Positions 28,499-36,830 of a stretch of DNA of 64,000 nucleotides are shown here, in pieces (the first letter of the stretch is position 1; every line of letters starts with the position of its first letter). Source of the DNA: Nostoc sp. FACHB-152 (GTDB lineage Bacteria; Cyanobacteriota; Cyanobacteriia; Cyanobacteriales; Nostocaceae); NCBI RefSeq assembly GCF_014697475.1, contig NZ_JACJRV010000022.1:1-64000 (forward strand). The letters are read 5' to 3'. A program made the translations under genes and the position numbers. The notes under the pieces were generated by a model, which searched no databases, was not told the origin of the DNA, and saw only the letters and a list, made by a program, of their open reading frames with translations.

Positions 28499-29005
28499 TT
28501 ATACTTTTATCCGATATTGCTGGGCTATGTAATAAAAGAAGGGGTAATAATCAGAAAACTCTTGGCTTAAGCTCTGTCCTTGCCAGTAATATGTGACTTG
28601 ACCTTGAGTTATAGTCAATTTCATGGAACCGACTTTCTGACCAATGTCTACTAATAAAACTCCAGATACGCCTTGAGTAGTCTGAAAGTTAGTTTCATTT
28701 TTATTTATGGCATCTGGTAGCCGATTACTTGCCCATGCTCTAATTTGCACAGTTTGACTGCGTGGTGAAGCTAAGGCAATGCCGTCGGCATTTTCTGGCG
28801 TTGCTAAAACATTCCAATTGCTGGGATAGGGAAATTCAAAGCCATAACGGGAATTGCTATAAGTTTTCCATTGGGTATCGGAGACGCTGAAAGGCTTGCT
28901 ACATCCCCACAACAGCAGCGATAAAGCGATCGCACCCGCTACACTTTTGTATTTAGTATAAATATTTTGTTTGCTAGTACAAGTTTTCACTGAAATAATC
29001 GACAT
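28499..29005 (-). CDS. Lipoprotein with PsbP/Mog1-like fold
   Basis: The 168-residue protein has a signal peptide ending in a lipobox (LLLWGC, lipidated Cys35), so it should be anchored at the outer face of the inner or thylakoid membrane. The mature domain (WKTYSNSRYGFEFPYPSNW) resembles PsbP-like domains of cyanobacterial lipoproteins. It lacks clear metal-ligand motifs. The PsbP relationship is a pattern impression, so I give no gene symbol. Start ATG 29005, with the start sequence MSIISVKT. Neighbours on both sides are unrelated. Confidence 0.65.
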   Translation of the reverse strand: MSIISVKTCTSKQNIYTKYKSVAGAIALSLLLWGCSKPFSVSDTQWKTYSNSRYGFEFPYPSNWNVLATPENADGIALASPRSQTVQIRAWASNRLPDAINKNETNFQTTQGVSGVLLVDIGQKVGSMKLTITQGQVTYYWQGQSLSQEFSDYYPFFYYIAQQYRIKV

Positions 29006-29272
29006 AATTATCTTGTTTATTTAATTTTACTTACTGACTATAAACATTGAAAATAAATAGATTTAGCGAGATTTTCAAAGCTTGGGCAGCTATTTAACTA
29101 ATATTCAATTTCTAAAAAAATTTGTCTTAAATATAACTTAGCTGCCTTTAAATACACAAACTATATGTAAATAAATGTAACAAAATAGCCGTCAAAACGT
29201 TTTAATGGCTTGACAAGAGACAAAGGAGCCGATAACGTGTTATACATACCCGGGTAAGACCGCAAAAGAATT

Positions 29273-29626
29273 ATGCAAACGCAAACTAAGCAGAAGGTTA
29301 CATTTTATATATCGCCAGAGCTTCACAAAAAGTTGAAGATTCGTTCAGCAATTGATTCTGAGCCAATGTCAGACCTTGCAGAACGCGCCCTATGTTTTTA
29401 CTTAGCAAACTCAGAATTAGTAGAAGAAGTAGAAGCTTCTGCTTATGGGAGAACTCACAGAGTTTATTCCTGTCCCACTTGCGAAAGTCCACTAGTACTG
29501 CGTGATGGGGAATTAGTTGGTTTAGGTAATCAACCAGGATTAATTGGGCAAGAATCTCTTTCAATTGATGAAATGGAAGAAGTAGAAACCCATCCCAAGA
29601 GTGAGGAAGAGCTAGTCCCTTGCTAG
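29273..29626 (+). CDS. Ribbon-helix-helix protein with cysteine motif
   Basis: The 117-residue protein begins with a ribbon-helix-helix-like DNA-binding segment (KVTFYISPELHKKLKIRSAI then SEPMSDLAERALCFYL). After residue 60 it has CPTC, which looks like half of a zinc ribbon, and it ends with Cys. An acidic tail (residues 95-117) follows. It lies 86 nt before the Ycf46-like ATPase on the same strand. I infer a regulator of that neighbouring gene; the target is unknown. Start ATG 29273, without a strong ribosome-binding site. Confidence 0.7.
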   Translation: MQTQTKQKVTFYISPELHKKLKIRSAIDSEPMSDLAERALCFYLANSELVEEVEASAYGRTHRVYSCPTCESPLVLRDGELVGLGNQPGLIGQESLSIDEMEEVETHPKSEEELVPC

Positions 29627-29712
29627 ATAAGAATTATGAATAACTTATTCATAATTCAACTATAGTTACAAGTCTGTTCTTTACTGTATAAGGTCTCAAG
29701 TAGGTCGATTGT

Positions 29713-31227
29713 ATGAAAGAAGAGCTCAGTATCCTAATTCAAGCTCAATACCCTTTAATCTACCTTGTGACCTCCGAGGAAGAGCGGGCAGAGCAATCAA
29801 TTTCCACAATAGCTCAAGGGTTAAAGCCCCTGCGTCGAGTCTACGTATGGACAGTAACTCATGGGATCGTGGAATACGGCCAGCCCCGGAATGTGAGCCA
29901 ACACAACACCGTTTCTCCGGAAGCGGCGATTGACTGGATAATCCGGCAGAGAGAACCAGGTATATTTATTCTTAAAGATTTACATCCATTTATTGATGCG
30001 CCTGCAACAAATAGAGCGTTGCGTGATGCGATCGCTAGTTTTAAAGGGCAGCAAAAAAATATTATTTTAATGTCGCCAATGCATCAAGTCCCCATAGAAT
30101 TGGAGAAGGAAGTAGTTGTTTTAGACTTCCAACTGCCAGATATGGCGGAGTTGAATAAAGTATTAACTTACCATTTAGATAATAATCGTGGCCGACGGTT
30201 AACAACAGAAGCCCGCGAAAAGCTACTCAGAGCCGCTTTAGGATTAACTAAAGATGAAGCTGAGAAAGTATATCGCAAAGCGCAAGTTACTACAGGCCGG
30301 CTGACAGAAGAAGAAGTTGATATAGTTTTATCTGAGAAAAAGCAACTAATTCGGCGTAATGGGATATTAGAATACATCGAAGAAGATGAAACCATTGATG
30401 CAGTAGGTGGCTTAGAAGAATTAAAGAAATGGCTCAAGCAACGCTCTAATGCTTTTACAGAAAGAGCAAGAGAGTATGGTTTGCCCCAACCAAAAGGGAT
30501 GCTAATTTTAGGAGTTCCTGGTTGCGGTAAGTCATTGATAGCCAAAACAACATCCCGGCTTTGGGGTTTACCACTGTTGCGCTTAGATATGGGACGCGTA
30601 TACGACGGCTCAATGGTGGGTAGAAGCGAAGCAAATCTGCGTAACGCCCTCAAAACAGCAGAATCCATCTCTCCAGCGATTCTGTTTATTGACGAGTTAG
30701 ATAAATCCTTTGCTGGTAGTGCTGGGTCTGGTGATTCCGATGGCGGTACATCTAGCAGGATATTTGGGTCTTTCCTCACATGGATGCAAGAGAAAAAATC
30801 TCCAGTGTTTGTCATGGCAACAGCCAACCGAGTCGAACGCTTACCTGGAGAGTTCTTGAGGAAAGGTCGGTTTGATGAAATTTTCTTTGTTGATCTGCCT
30901 ACTCCTGAAGAAAGGAGTGATATTTTCAATATTCACTTAAGCAAACGCCGTCGTGAAGACATCGCTCGCTTTGATTTAGAGCAATTAGCCAAGATGTCTG
31001 ATGGCTTTTCTGGGGCAGAAATTGAACAAGCGATCGTAGCGGCAATGTACGAAGCATTTGCCCAAGACCGCGAGTTCACACAACTAGATATTATTGCTGC
31101 ACTGAAAGCAACCTTGCCACTGTCTCGCACGATGCAAGAACAGGTAACAGCCCTCAGAGACTGGGCTAGACAGCGCGCAAGACCAGCCGCAGCCTCCGTT
31201 GCTGAATATCAGCGAATGGAGTTTTAA
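29713..31227 (+). CDS. ycf46: Ycf46-like AAA ATPase
   Basis: The 504-residue protein is an AAA ATPase of the Ycf46/Slr0374 family. The N-terminal regulatory region (about residues 1-215) starts ELSILIQAQYPLIYLVTSEE. The AAA module has Walker A GVPGCGKSLIAKT, Walker B ILFIDELDKSF, a sensor ATANRVERL and arginine region FLRKGRFDEIFF. Slr0374 in Synechocystis has been linked to inorganic-carbon acclimation; the client is unknown. The next gene, Ycf35, and the preceding RHH protein form a same-strand cluster. Start ATG 29713. Cytosolic. Confidence 0.9.
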   Translation: MKEELSILIQAQYPLIYLVTSEEERAEQSISTIAQGLKPLRRVYVWTVTHGIVEYGQPRNVSQHNTVSPEAAIDWIIRQREPGIFILKDLHPFIDAPATNRALRDAIASFKGQQKNIILMSPMHQVPIELEKEVVVLDFQLPDMAELNKVLTYHLDNNRGRRLTTEAREKLLRAALGLTKDEAEKVYRKAQVTTGRLTEEEVDIVLSEKKQLIRRNGILEYIEEDETIDAVGGLEELKKWLKQRSNAFTERAREYGLPQPKGMLILGVPGCGKSLIAKTTSRLWGLPLLRLDMGRVYDGSMVGRSEANLRNALKTAESISPAILFIDELDKSFAGSAGSGDSDGGTSSRIFGSFLTWMQEKKSPVFVMATANRVERLPGEFLRKGRFDEIFFVDLPTPEERSDIFNIHLSKRRREDIARFDLEQLAKMSDGFSGAEIEQAIVAAMYEAFAQDREFTQLDIIAALKATLPLSRTMQEQVTALRDWARQRARPAAASVAEYQRMEF

Positions 31228-31364
31228 AAGCTTTCCCTGCTAACCCAGGGGAAAGGCTAGCCGCAAAAGCTAGCAGTTAAGAGAAAAAGCCGCCCCTGAT
31301 AAGCGCGGCTCGTCGATGATAAACCGTTGTTCTTTTCTCAATCTTCTCATTGGAGGAAACCCAA

Positions 31365-31715
31365 ATGTCTCACTTTAGCACTCTTCGCACCAAAATCACC
31401 GATGCAGAAATCCTCAAAGCTTCTTTACGCGACTTGGGTATTACCGTAAAGACAGAAGCAGATGTACGCGGTTATAACGGTCAGCGTGTACGTTCCGACA
31501 TCGTTGCAGTTTTGGAAGGCGAATATGATCTCGGCTGGTCTCGCAATAGCGATGGTTCCTTCGACCTCATCGCTGACCTGTGGGGCGTTGCTAAAAAGCA
31601 CAACCAAACCGAGTTGATCAACTCCATCAACCAAAAATATGCAGTTAACAAGACCTTGGCTGAAGTTAAACAGCGCGGTCTGCAAAACGCTAACGTTAAG
31701 TTGGTATTGCAATAG
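31365..31715 (+). CDS. ycf35: Ycf35 (DUF1257) protein
   Basis: The 116-residue protein belongs to the Ycf35/DUF1257 family conserved in cyanobacteria and plastids. The N-terminus MSHFSTLRTKITDAEILKAS is diagnostic, and ADVRGYNGQ lies just after. ATG 31365 is preceded by GGAGG (31352-31356) at 8 nt, so the TTG start at 31350 is rejected. It follows the Ycf46-like ATPase by 137 nt; its function is not established. A strong terminator ends the unit at 31745-31782. Confidence 0.92.
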   Translation: MSHFSTLRTKITDAEILKASLRDLGITVKTEADVRGYNGQRVRSDIVAVLEGEYDLGWSRNSDGSFDLIADLWGVAKKHNQTELINSINQKYAVNKTLAEVKQRGLQNANVKLVLQ

Positions 31716-31744
31716 TAATTTCTCTGCGCGTTCCCAAAGCTGCA

Positions 31745-31782
31745 CGGGTTAACCATGTTATAGCGGTTAGCCCGCTTTTTTT
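31745..31782 (+). terminator. Intrinsic terminator of ycf35
   Basis: CGGGTTAACC (31745-31754) pairs with GGTTAGCCCG (31765-31774) with one mismatch, followed by a run of seven T. It lies 29 nt beyond the ycf35 stop. Confidence 0.85.
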
Positions 31783-31869
31783 CCCTTGTATCGGGGCTGG
31801 GTTTATTTCCAGTCCCGATTTTTTTATGTCTGTTAGGATTTTACGCGAGAAGGATAAGGGTATAAGTAT

Positions 31870-31949
31870 AGTAGGTTGGGTGTAACGAAGTGAAACCCAA
31901 CATCAACATAATTGTTTTGTTGGGTTACGCTACGCTTCACCCAACCTAC
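31870..31949. repeat. Inverted GTAGGTTGGGTG repeat
   Basis: GTAGGTTGGGTG starts the element and CACCCAACCTAC ends it, with AACGAAGTGAAACCCAACA and TGTTGGGTTACGCTACGC forming an inner inverted repeat. It could fold as one long hairpin. Partial copies lie near 32057 and 56524. I see no gene in the gap 31716-32114. Confidence 0.8.
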
Positions 31950-32056
31950 AACCTGCCTCTAACTATAGCGGTTAGCTCGCTTTTTTTGTGTTGGGAAGAG
32001 ATTTTAGTCGTTATTCTTGATCAATCAATCCAATCCAGAAAAAAATGAAACAGATG

Positions 32057-32092
32057 CTTAGTTGGGTTGAAGGTAGTGAAACCCAACCTAAT
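32057..32092. repeat. Partial GTTGGGTT repeat copy
   Basis: A fragment of the element at 31870-31949: GTTGGGTTGAAGGTAGTGAA followed by ACCCAACC, forming a small hairpin. It lies just upstream of the GIY-YIG gene's 3' end. Confidence 0.6.
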
Positions 32093-32114
32093 ATTTGTCT
32101 AAATTTATCAAATC

Positions 32115-32501
32115 CTAGTCTACCGTTAAAAATAATATAAAAGTCTGACCATGTACTGTTGTAAATTTTGATTGATTTGGTATGGGTGTGTTGTTTATAG
32201 GTGGTTTGTAATAATTAATAGCTTGTTTCTCCAACCTCCTGAGAGTCTCTGTTAAGTCTGAAATTGTAGCTAACAAATCTTCTGTTAAAACGCGGTAGCG
32301 TATCATAGCATTTTCAATACCCTCAAACTGCCCTTGTCGATGATGACTTATGTGACGACTTTTTAAATTACGTGAAAGACCAATGTACATAACTGGAGAA
32401 ACACTATTACCTATATAATAAATACCTGGTTTTGTTGGTAATTCTTTACGTTGAAGATATGGGAAAACTGGCATCTCTTTATAATTGAGATTCAATTTCA
32501 T
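32115..32501 (-). CDS. GIY-YIG nuclease-family protein
   Basis: The 128-residue protein has one GIY-YIG domain: GIYYIGNSVSPVMYIGLSRN (about residues 26-45), with the expected Arg a few residues later (KSRHISHH), then the metal-binding Glu presumably in the helix DLTETLRRLE. GIY-YIG nucleases cut DNA with a single metal ion and occur in homing enzymes, repair and restriction. It is short and stand-alone, so it could be a domesticated or mobile nuclease. Start ATG 32501; no adjoining mobile-element features are visible. Confidence 0.82.
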   Translation of the reverse strand: MKLNLNYKEMPVFPYLQRKELPTKPGIYYIGNSVSPVMYIGLSRNLKSRHISHHRQGQFEGIENAMIRYRVLTEDLLATISDLTETLRRLEKQAINYYKPPINNTPIPNQSKFTTVHGQTFILFLTVD

Positions 32502-32764
32502 AATTTTTTATTTATACCTAGCCATACAATTTGAAGACTAAGTTAGTTTGCCCACAATGTATGTTATTAATCACACCTTGAAACTTAATTTTATACCGAA
32601 CTTGGCGCAAATCTAAAACAAACCCAGGTAATCAAGGTTTTGTACTGAGGATATTTTGATGGCTGTGGAGAGGCGCGATCGCACTTTTTCCCTCTCAAAC
32701 TGCTATCCTGGCCACATATAGTAATTACAGTAATTTCAGCCAGCCAACATCTACCTTAAACTTT

Positions 32765-34237
32765 ATGCTTACTCAAGATAAACAACAACGTAATTGGCAA
32801 CCTATTATCAAAGCATTTGAGACTGTGCTTGGTAAAAATGGTGTTGTTCAACGTCGAGAGGAATTAATTACTTATGAGTGCGATGGTTTAACTAGCTATC
32901 GTCAACGTCCGGCTGTGGCGGTGTTACCAAGAACGACAGAACAAGTGGCGGCAGTGGTAAAGATATGTAATCAGTATTCTGTTCCCTTTGTTGCGCGTGG
33001 TTCTGGTACTGGCCTATCTGGTGGTGCTTTACCGTTGGAAAATTCTGTTTTAATTGTTACTTCGTTAATGCGAAAAATACTCAGCGTTGATTTAGAAAAT
33101 CAGCGCATTGTCGTACAACCAGGAGTAATTAATAGCTGGGTAACTCAAGCTGTTAGCGGTGCGGGATTTTACTACGCGCCAGACCCTTCCAGCCAAATTA
33201 TCTGCTCAATTGGGGGCAATGTTGCTGAGAATTCTGGCGGAGTGCATTGCTTAAAATACGGTGTCACAACCAACCATGTTTTAGGATTACAAATAGTCAC
33301 GGCGGAAGGTGAAATTGTCGATTTAGGTGGGCAAATTCCAGAAACGCCTGGTTATGATTTAACAGGTATATTTGTAGGTTCAGAAGGAACCTTAGGAATT
33401 GCCACAGAAATTACTTTACGAATTCTCAAAAGTGCTGAATCAATTTGTGTCCTATTAGCAGACTTTACTAGTATAGAAGCTGCGGGTGCTGCTGTTTCTG
33501 ATATCATCAGCGCGGGGATAATTCCTGGTGGTATGGAAATGATGGATAACGTTAGTATTAATGCTGTAGAAGATGTTGTAGCAACTAATTGTTATCCGCG
33601 CGATGCTACGGCTATTTTGCTTGTAGAAATTGATGGTTTAGAAGTAGAAGTAGAAGTTTTAAAACAACGGATAACCGCAATTTGTAAGCAAGATGGAGCG
33701 CGAAATGTAACGGCTGCTACTGACCCAGAAACTCGCTTAAAATTGTGGAAGGGGCGGAAAGCTGCTTTTGCTGCTGCTGGTCATTTAAGCCCAGATTATT
33801 ATGTCCAAGATGGGGTAATTCCCCGCACTCAATTGCCTTATGTTTTGCAAGAAATTGAGAATTTAAGTGAAAAGTTTGGTTATAAAATTGCTAACGTATT
33901 TCATGCTGGTGATGGTAATCTTCATCCGCTAGTTCTTTATGATAATTCTGTACCAGGGGCTTTAGAAAAAGTCGAAGAATTAGGTGGGGAAATTCTGAAG
34001 TTATGCGTGAAAGTAGGGGGTAGCCTTTCTGGTGAACATGGCATTGGTTCAGATAAAAAATGTTATATGCCAGAGATGTTTAATCCTATTGATTTAGAAA
34101 CTATGCAATGGGTAAGGCAAGTATTTAATCCTAAAGGTTTGGCTAATCCTGATAAAATATTTCCTACACCACGCACTTGCGGCGAGGCTGCAAATGCTAT
34201 GAGTCAAAAGCAGTTTGAAGGTATGGAAAGATATTAA
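32765..34237 (+). CDS. glcD: Glycolate oxidase/dehydrogenase subunit GlcD
   Basis: The 490-residue FAD-linked protein belongs to the GlcD family, which oxidises glycolate to glyoxylate in photorespiration and related D-lactate reactions. FAD-binding PCMH domain: residues about 50-230, with VARGSGTGLSGGALP and PDPSSQIICSIGGNVAENSGG. The C-terminal domain contains HAGDGNLHPLVLYD and GGSLSGEHGIGSDK. Start ATG 32765. GlcE and GlcF partners are not seen nearby. Electron acceptor is probably the quinone pool or another carrier, as in cyanobacterial glycolate dehydrogenases. Confidence 0.92.
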   Translation: MLTQDKQQRNWQPIIKAFETVLGKNGVVQRREELITYECDGLTSYRQRPAVAVLPRTTEQVAAVVKICNQYSVPFVARGSGTGLSGGALPLENSVLIVTSLMRKILSVDLENQRIVVQPGVINSWVTQAVSGAGFYYAPDPSSQIICSIGGNVAENSGGVHCLKYGVTTNHVLGLQIVTAEGEIVDLGGQIPETPGYDLTGIFVGSEGTLGIATEITLRILKSAESICVLLADFTSIEAAGAAVSDIISAGIIPGGMEMMDNVSINAVEDVVATNCYPRDATAILLVEIDGLEVEVEVLKQRITAICKQDGARNVTAATDPETRLKLWKGRKAAFAAAGHLSPDYYVQDGVIPRTQLPYVLQEIENLSEKFGYKIANVFHAGDGNLHPLVLYDNSVPGALEKVEELGGEILKLCVKVGGSLSGEHGIGSDKKCYMPEMFNPIDLETMQWVRQVFNPKGLANPDKIFPTPRTCGEAANAMSQKQFEGMERY

Positions 34238-34478
34238 ACTGCCTCTGCGCTTTTTATTCTCTTTGTGTCCTTTGTGTACTTTGCGGTTTGTTAAAAATTG
34301 GCTTTAACGCAAAGGTACACGGAGGTTAACGCAGAGGTGCGCGGAGATTTTGTAAGAGATTTGGAATGAAATTTATTAATTTGTGAGTTTTGTTATTTGT
34401 TAAAGTCTCTTTCTTCCGGAAAATTATGAAATATTTTGTAATAATAAATGTTCTTCACAAATAGAGTTAAACTCTCTA

Positions 34479-35735
34479 ATGACTCGGTTGGCTAAACGTT
34501 TAATTTTTTCATTCATATCATTAATATTTATACTTTGTTTAACACTAATTTATCTACCTCTATTTTCTGTTTCATCCCAACCAAGCAGTAAACAAATAGT
34601 TACGGAAATTCGAGGCGTTTGGCTAACTAATGTTGCTAGTGGAGTTTTATTTGTTCCTTGGGGAATTGACCGCGCTATTAATCAATTATCGGCGTTGCAC
34701 TTTAATACGATTTATCCTGTGGTTTGGAATCGGGGAAATACTTTTTACAAGAGTGAGGTTGCAAAAAGTATTATAGGTTCTGAAACTGAGCCTGTATTGA
34801 ATTTTATGCACGGTGGACAGGATGTTTTAGATAAGTTAATTAAACTTGCTAAACCGAAAGGCTTAACTGTTATTCCCTGGTTTGAATACGGTTTGATGAC
34901 ACCACCAAATTCAAAGTTGGTCAAGCTTTATCCTGATTGGTTGACTGTTGGGCAACAAGGGGTGGATTCTATTAAAGCAAGCTTGCCGGAAGAGAATAAT
35001 GGTGCAACAAGTAAGCAGGCTTGGCTGAATCCTCTACATCCACAAGTTCAAGAGTTTATTTTAGGGCTAATTCTGGAAGTTGTCAGCCGTTACAATGTCG
35101 ATGGCATCCAGCTTGATGACCATTTCGGAATGCCAGTGCAGTTTGGTTACGATCGCTTTACTGTTCAACTCTATCAGCAAGAACATCAAGGTAAAAGCCC
35201 ACCCAAGAACCCCTATAATTCAGAATGGATGCGTTGGCGTGCTGACAAAATTACGGCTTTTATGGGCAGAATCTATCGCAGCATCAAAGAAATTGACCCT
35301 AATGCTAAATTATCTTTGTCTCCTAACGCCCAAGCTTTTGCTTACAAATACTATCTGCAAGACTGGGATACTTGGGTAAAAAACGGTTGGGTAGATGAGT
35401 TGGTGTTACAGGTATATCGTCATAATAAAAATAGTTTTATGGCAGAACTCGAACAACCAGCAGTGAAATTCGCTCAAAGTAAAATTCCTGTGGTTGTCGG
35501 TATCTCAACGGGAACTTTGCGTACCCCAGTCAGAATCTCTCAAATTAAAGAACAAATTGATATAGTACGCGATCGCTCTTTTGTTGGGATGTCTTTTTTT
35601 TATTGGGAAAGTTTATGGGGTTACATCTCACCAGAAGCACCCCACAAACGCCGCAGGATTTTCAGCGAACTATTTCAGGCTAAAGCTATCAGGCCATTAC
35701 CGGTTGGGGAAGAGGGGGGAAGACTCAGGCTGTAA
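34479..35735 (+). CDS. Secreted GHL10-type glycoside hydrolase family protein
   Basis: The 418-residue protein has an N-terminal hydrophobic segment (about residues 8-31), then the DUF187/GHL10 barrel: EIRGVWLTNVASGVLFV, FNTIYPVVWNRGNTFY, TVIPWFEYGL, and NVDGIQLDDHFGMPVQFGYD with Asp residues in the expected catalytic position. Such proteins are related to TIM-barrel glycosidases and probably act on extracellular polysaccharide or peptidoglycan; the substrate is unknown. A paralogue with WG repeats is at 50149-52041. Start ATG 34479. The signal region could be an uncleaved anchor. Confidence 0.85.
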   Translation: MTRLAKRLIFSFISLIFILCLTLIYLPLFSVSSQPSSKQIVTEIRGVWLTNVASGVLFVPWGIDRAINQLSALHFNTIYPVVWNRGNTFYKSEVAKSIIGSETEPVLNFMHGGQDVLDKLIKLAKPKGLTVIPWFEYGLMTPPNSKLVKLYPDWLTVGQQGVDSIKASLPEENNGATSKQAWLNPLHPQVQEFILGLILEVVSRYNVDGIQLDDHFGMPVQFGYDRFTVQLYQQEHQGKSPPKNPYNSEWMRWRADKITAFMGRIYRSIKEIDPNAKLSLSPNAQAFAYKYYLQDWDTWVKNGWVDELVLQVYRHNKNSFMAELEQPAVKFAQSKIPVVVGISTGTLRTPVRISQIKEQIDIVRDRSFVGMSFFYWESLWGYISPEAPHKRRRIFSELFQAKAIRPLPVGEEGGRLRL

Positions 35736-35897
35736 TTAAGGCTAGGTTTCGGGGTAAAGGTTTTCCTGCCCTTTCCCTTTCACCTTTAACCTTTTCCCTT
35801 TTCTTCTTCCCTTACCCCCCTGTTTCTTTAGCACTATCAACTTTTTTAATTTGTCTATGACTGTATAGTAATCTCTGCCGTGTTTCCAGAGACTTGA

Positions 35898-36473
35898 ATG
35901 TTTTTTACATCTGCCAAAACACAATTGAGTTTTACATTACAGTGGGCTATCGCTACTGTTGGTGGTTTTTTGCTAAGTTTGTGGTGGATTGAAATTGGGG
36001 AAAAGTCAGATGTGGGTATCGCCCAAGCATCTTTTGGCGGTTTAGCGATCGCATTTCCGCAAAGCTTGATTCTCCGCCATAATATCTTATCTGGACGCTG
36101 GGTATTAGCGACGTTATTGGCATGGGCTACTATGACTGCTATTGGTTTGGGTGCTGTCGGTTGGATTGTCCCCACTACTCAAAATATTGCCCTTAGGCTT
36201 CTTTGGGGTACAACATTAGGTACAGTTGGCGGCTTTGCTATTGGAATAGCGCAATGGACAGCCATCCCCAAGTCTGTCGCTTTGTCGTGGCAATGGATTT
36301 TGATCAGTGCGATTAGTTGGGCGATCGCAGTCCCTATTGGTTCCACTATCGGGATAATTTTACTGCGGTTGACACGCTTATTTTTAGGCGAAGTTGCAGG
36401 ATTAGCGATCACGTGGATTTTGGTTGCTATCTTAACTGGAATTAACGCTTATCGATTATTGCAAGATTCTTAA
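35898..36473 (+). CDS. Integral membrane protein of unknown function
   Basis: The 191-residue protein has about five membrane helices (for instance LQWAIATVGGFLLSLWWI, LATLLAWATMTAIGLGAVGW, and AGLAITWILVAILTGI). Gly-rich helices with GFAIGIAQW are a visible trait. I do not recognise the family. Start ATG 35898. It is not tightly linked to either neighbour (162 nt after the glycosidase, 357 nt before the histidine kinase). Function unknown. Confidence 0.75.
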   Translation: MFFTSAKTQLSFTLQWAIATVGGFLLSLWWIEIGEKSDVGIAQASFGGLAIAFPQSLILRHNILSGRWVLATLLAWATMTAIGLGAVGWIVPTTQNIALRLLWGTTLGTVGGFAIGIAQWTAIPKSVALSWQWILISAISWAIAVPIGSTIGIILLRLTRLFLGEVAGLAITWILVAILTGINAYRLLQDS

Positions 36474-36830
36474 TTCTTTAATGATGTTAATTGCTTGATA
36501 AATTAAAAATATATTAAGAAAAATTAAATTTATTGAAGATTGCTTTTGATAATACTTAAGTATATGCAAAAATTTTGAATCATTCTTCATAGAAAATGTT
36601 CAGTAAATTTGCATTCACTTGCAAAATTATTCTCATCTTCGAGGAGCTAATTTGTTGAGTTTGCTGCTATTAAGTTTCCGATATTTCTGATAAGAAATAA
36701 AAGAAGATGCAAATATCAGTCAAGCAAAGATAGACAATGCTTTGCTGTAGGCGCTGACAAGCATTTTCATCAGCAATATCATCAGGGGTCGCGCCTAAAG
36801 GAGTAATTAATAGCAGATAGAGACTCTCCC
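36474..36830. other. 357-nt AT-rich intergenic region
   Basis: No gene is called. On the minus strand a peptide-like stretch (GATPDDIADENACQRLQQ at about 36730-36800) has no start codon and may be a decayed fragment. The region presumably contains the promoter of the histidine kinase gene. Confidence 0.4.

Noticed and set aside
36179-36412. Minus-strand frame opposite the membrane protein gene
   Set aside because: It is a shadow of the plus-strand coding sequence, with no start signal or family match.
36730-36800. Minus-strand peptide-like stretch upstream of the histidine kinase
   Set aside because: No start codon and no recognised family; too short to support a gene call.
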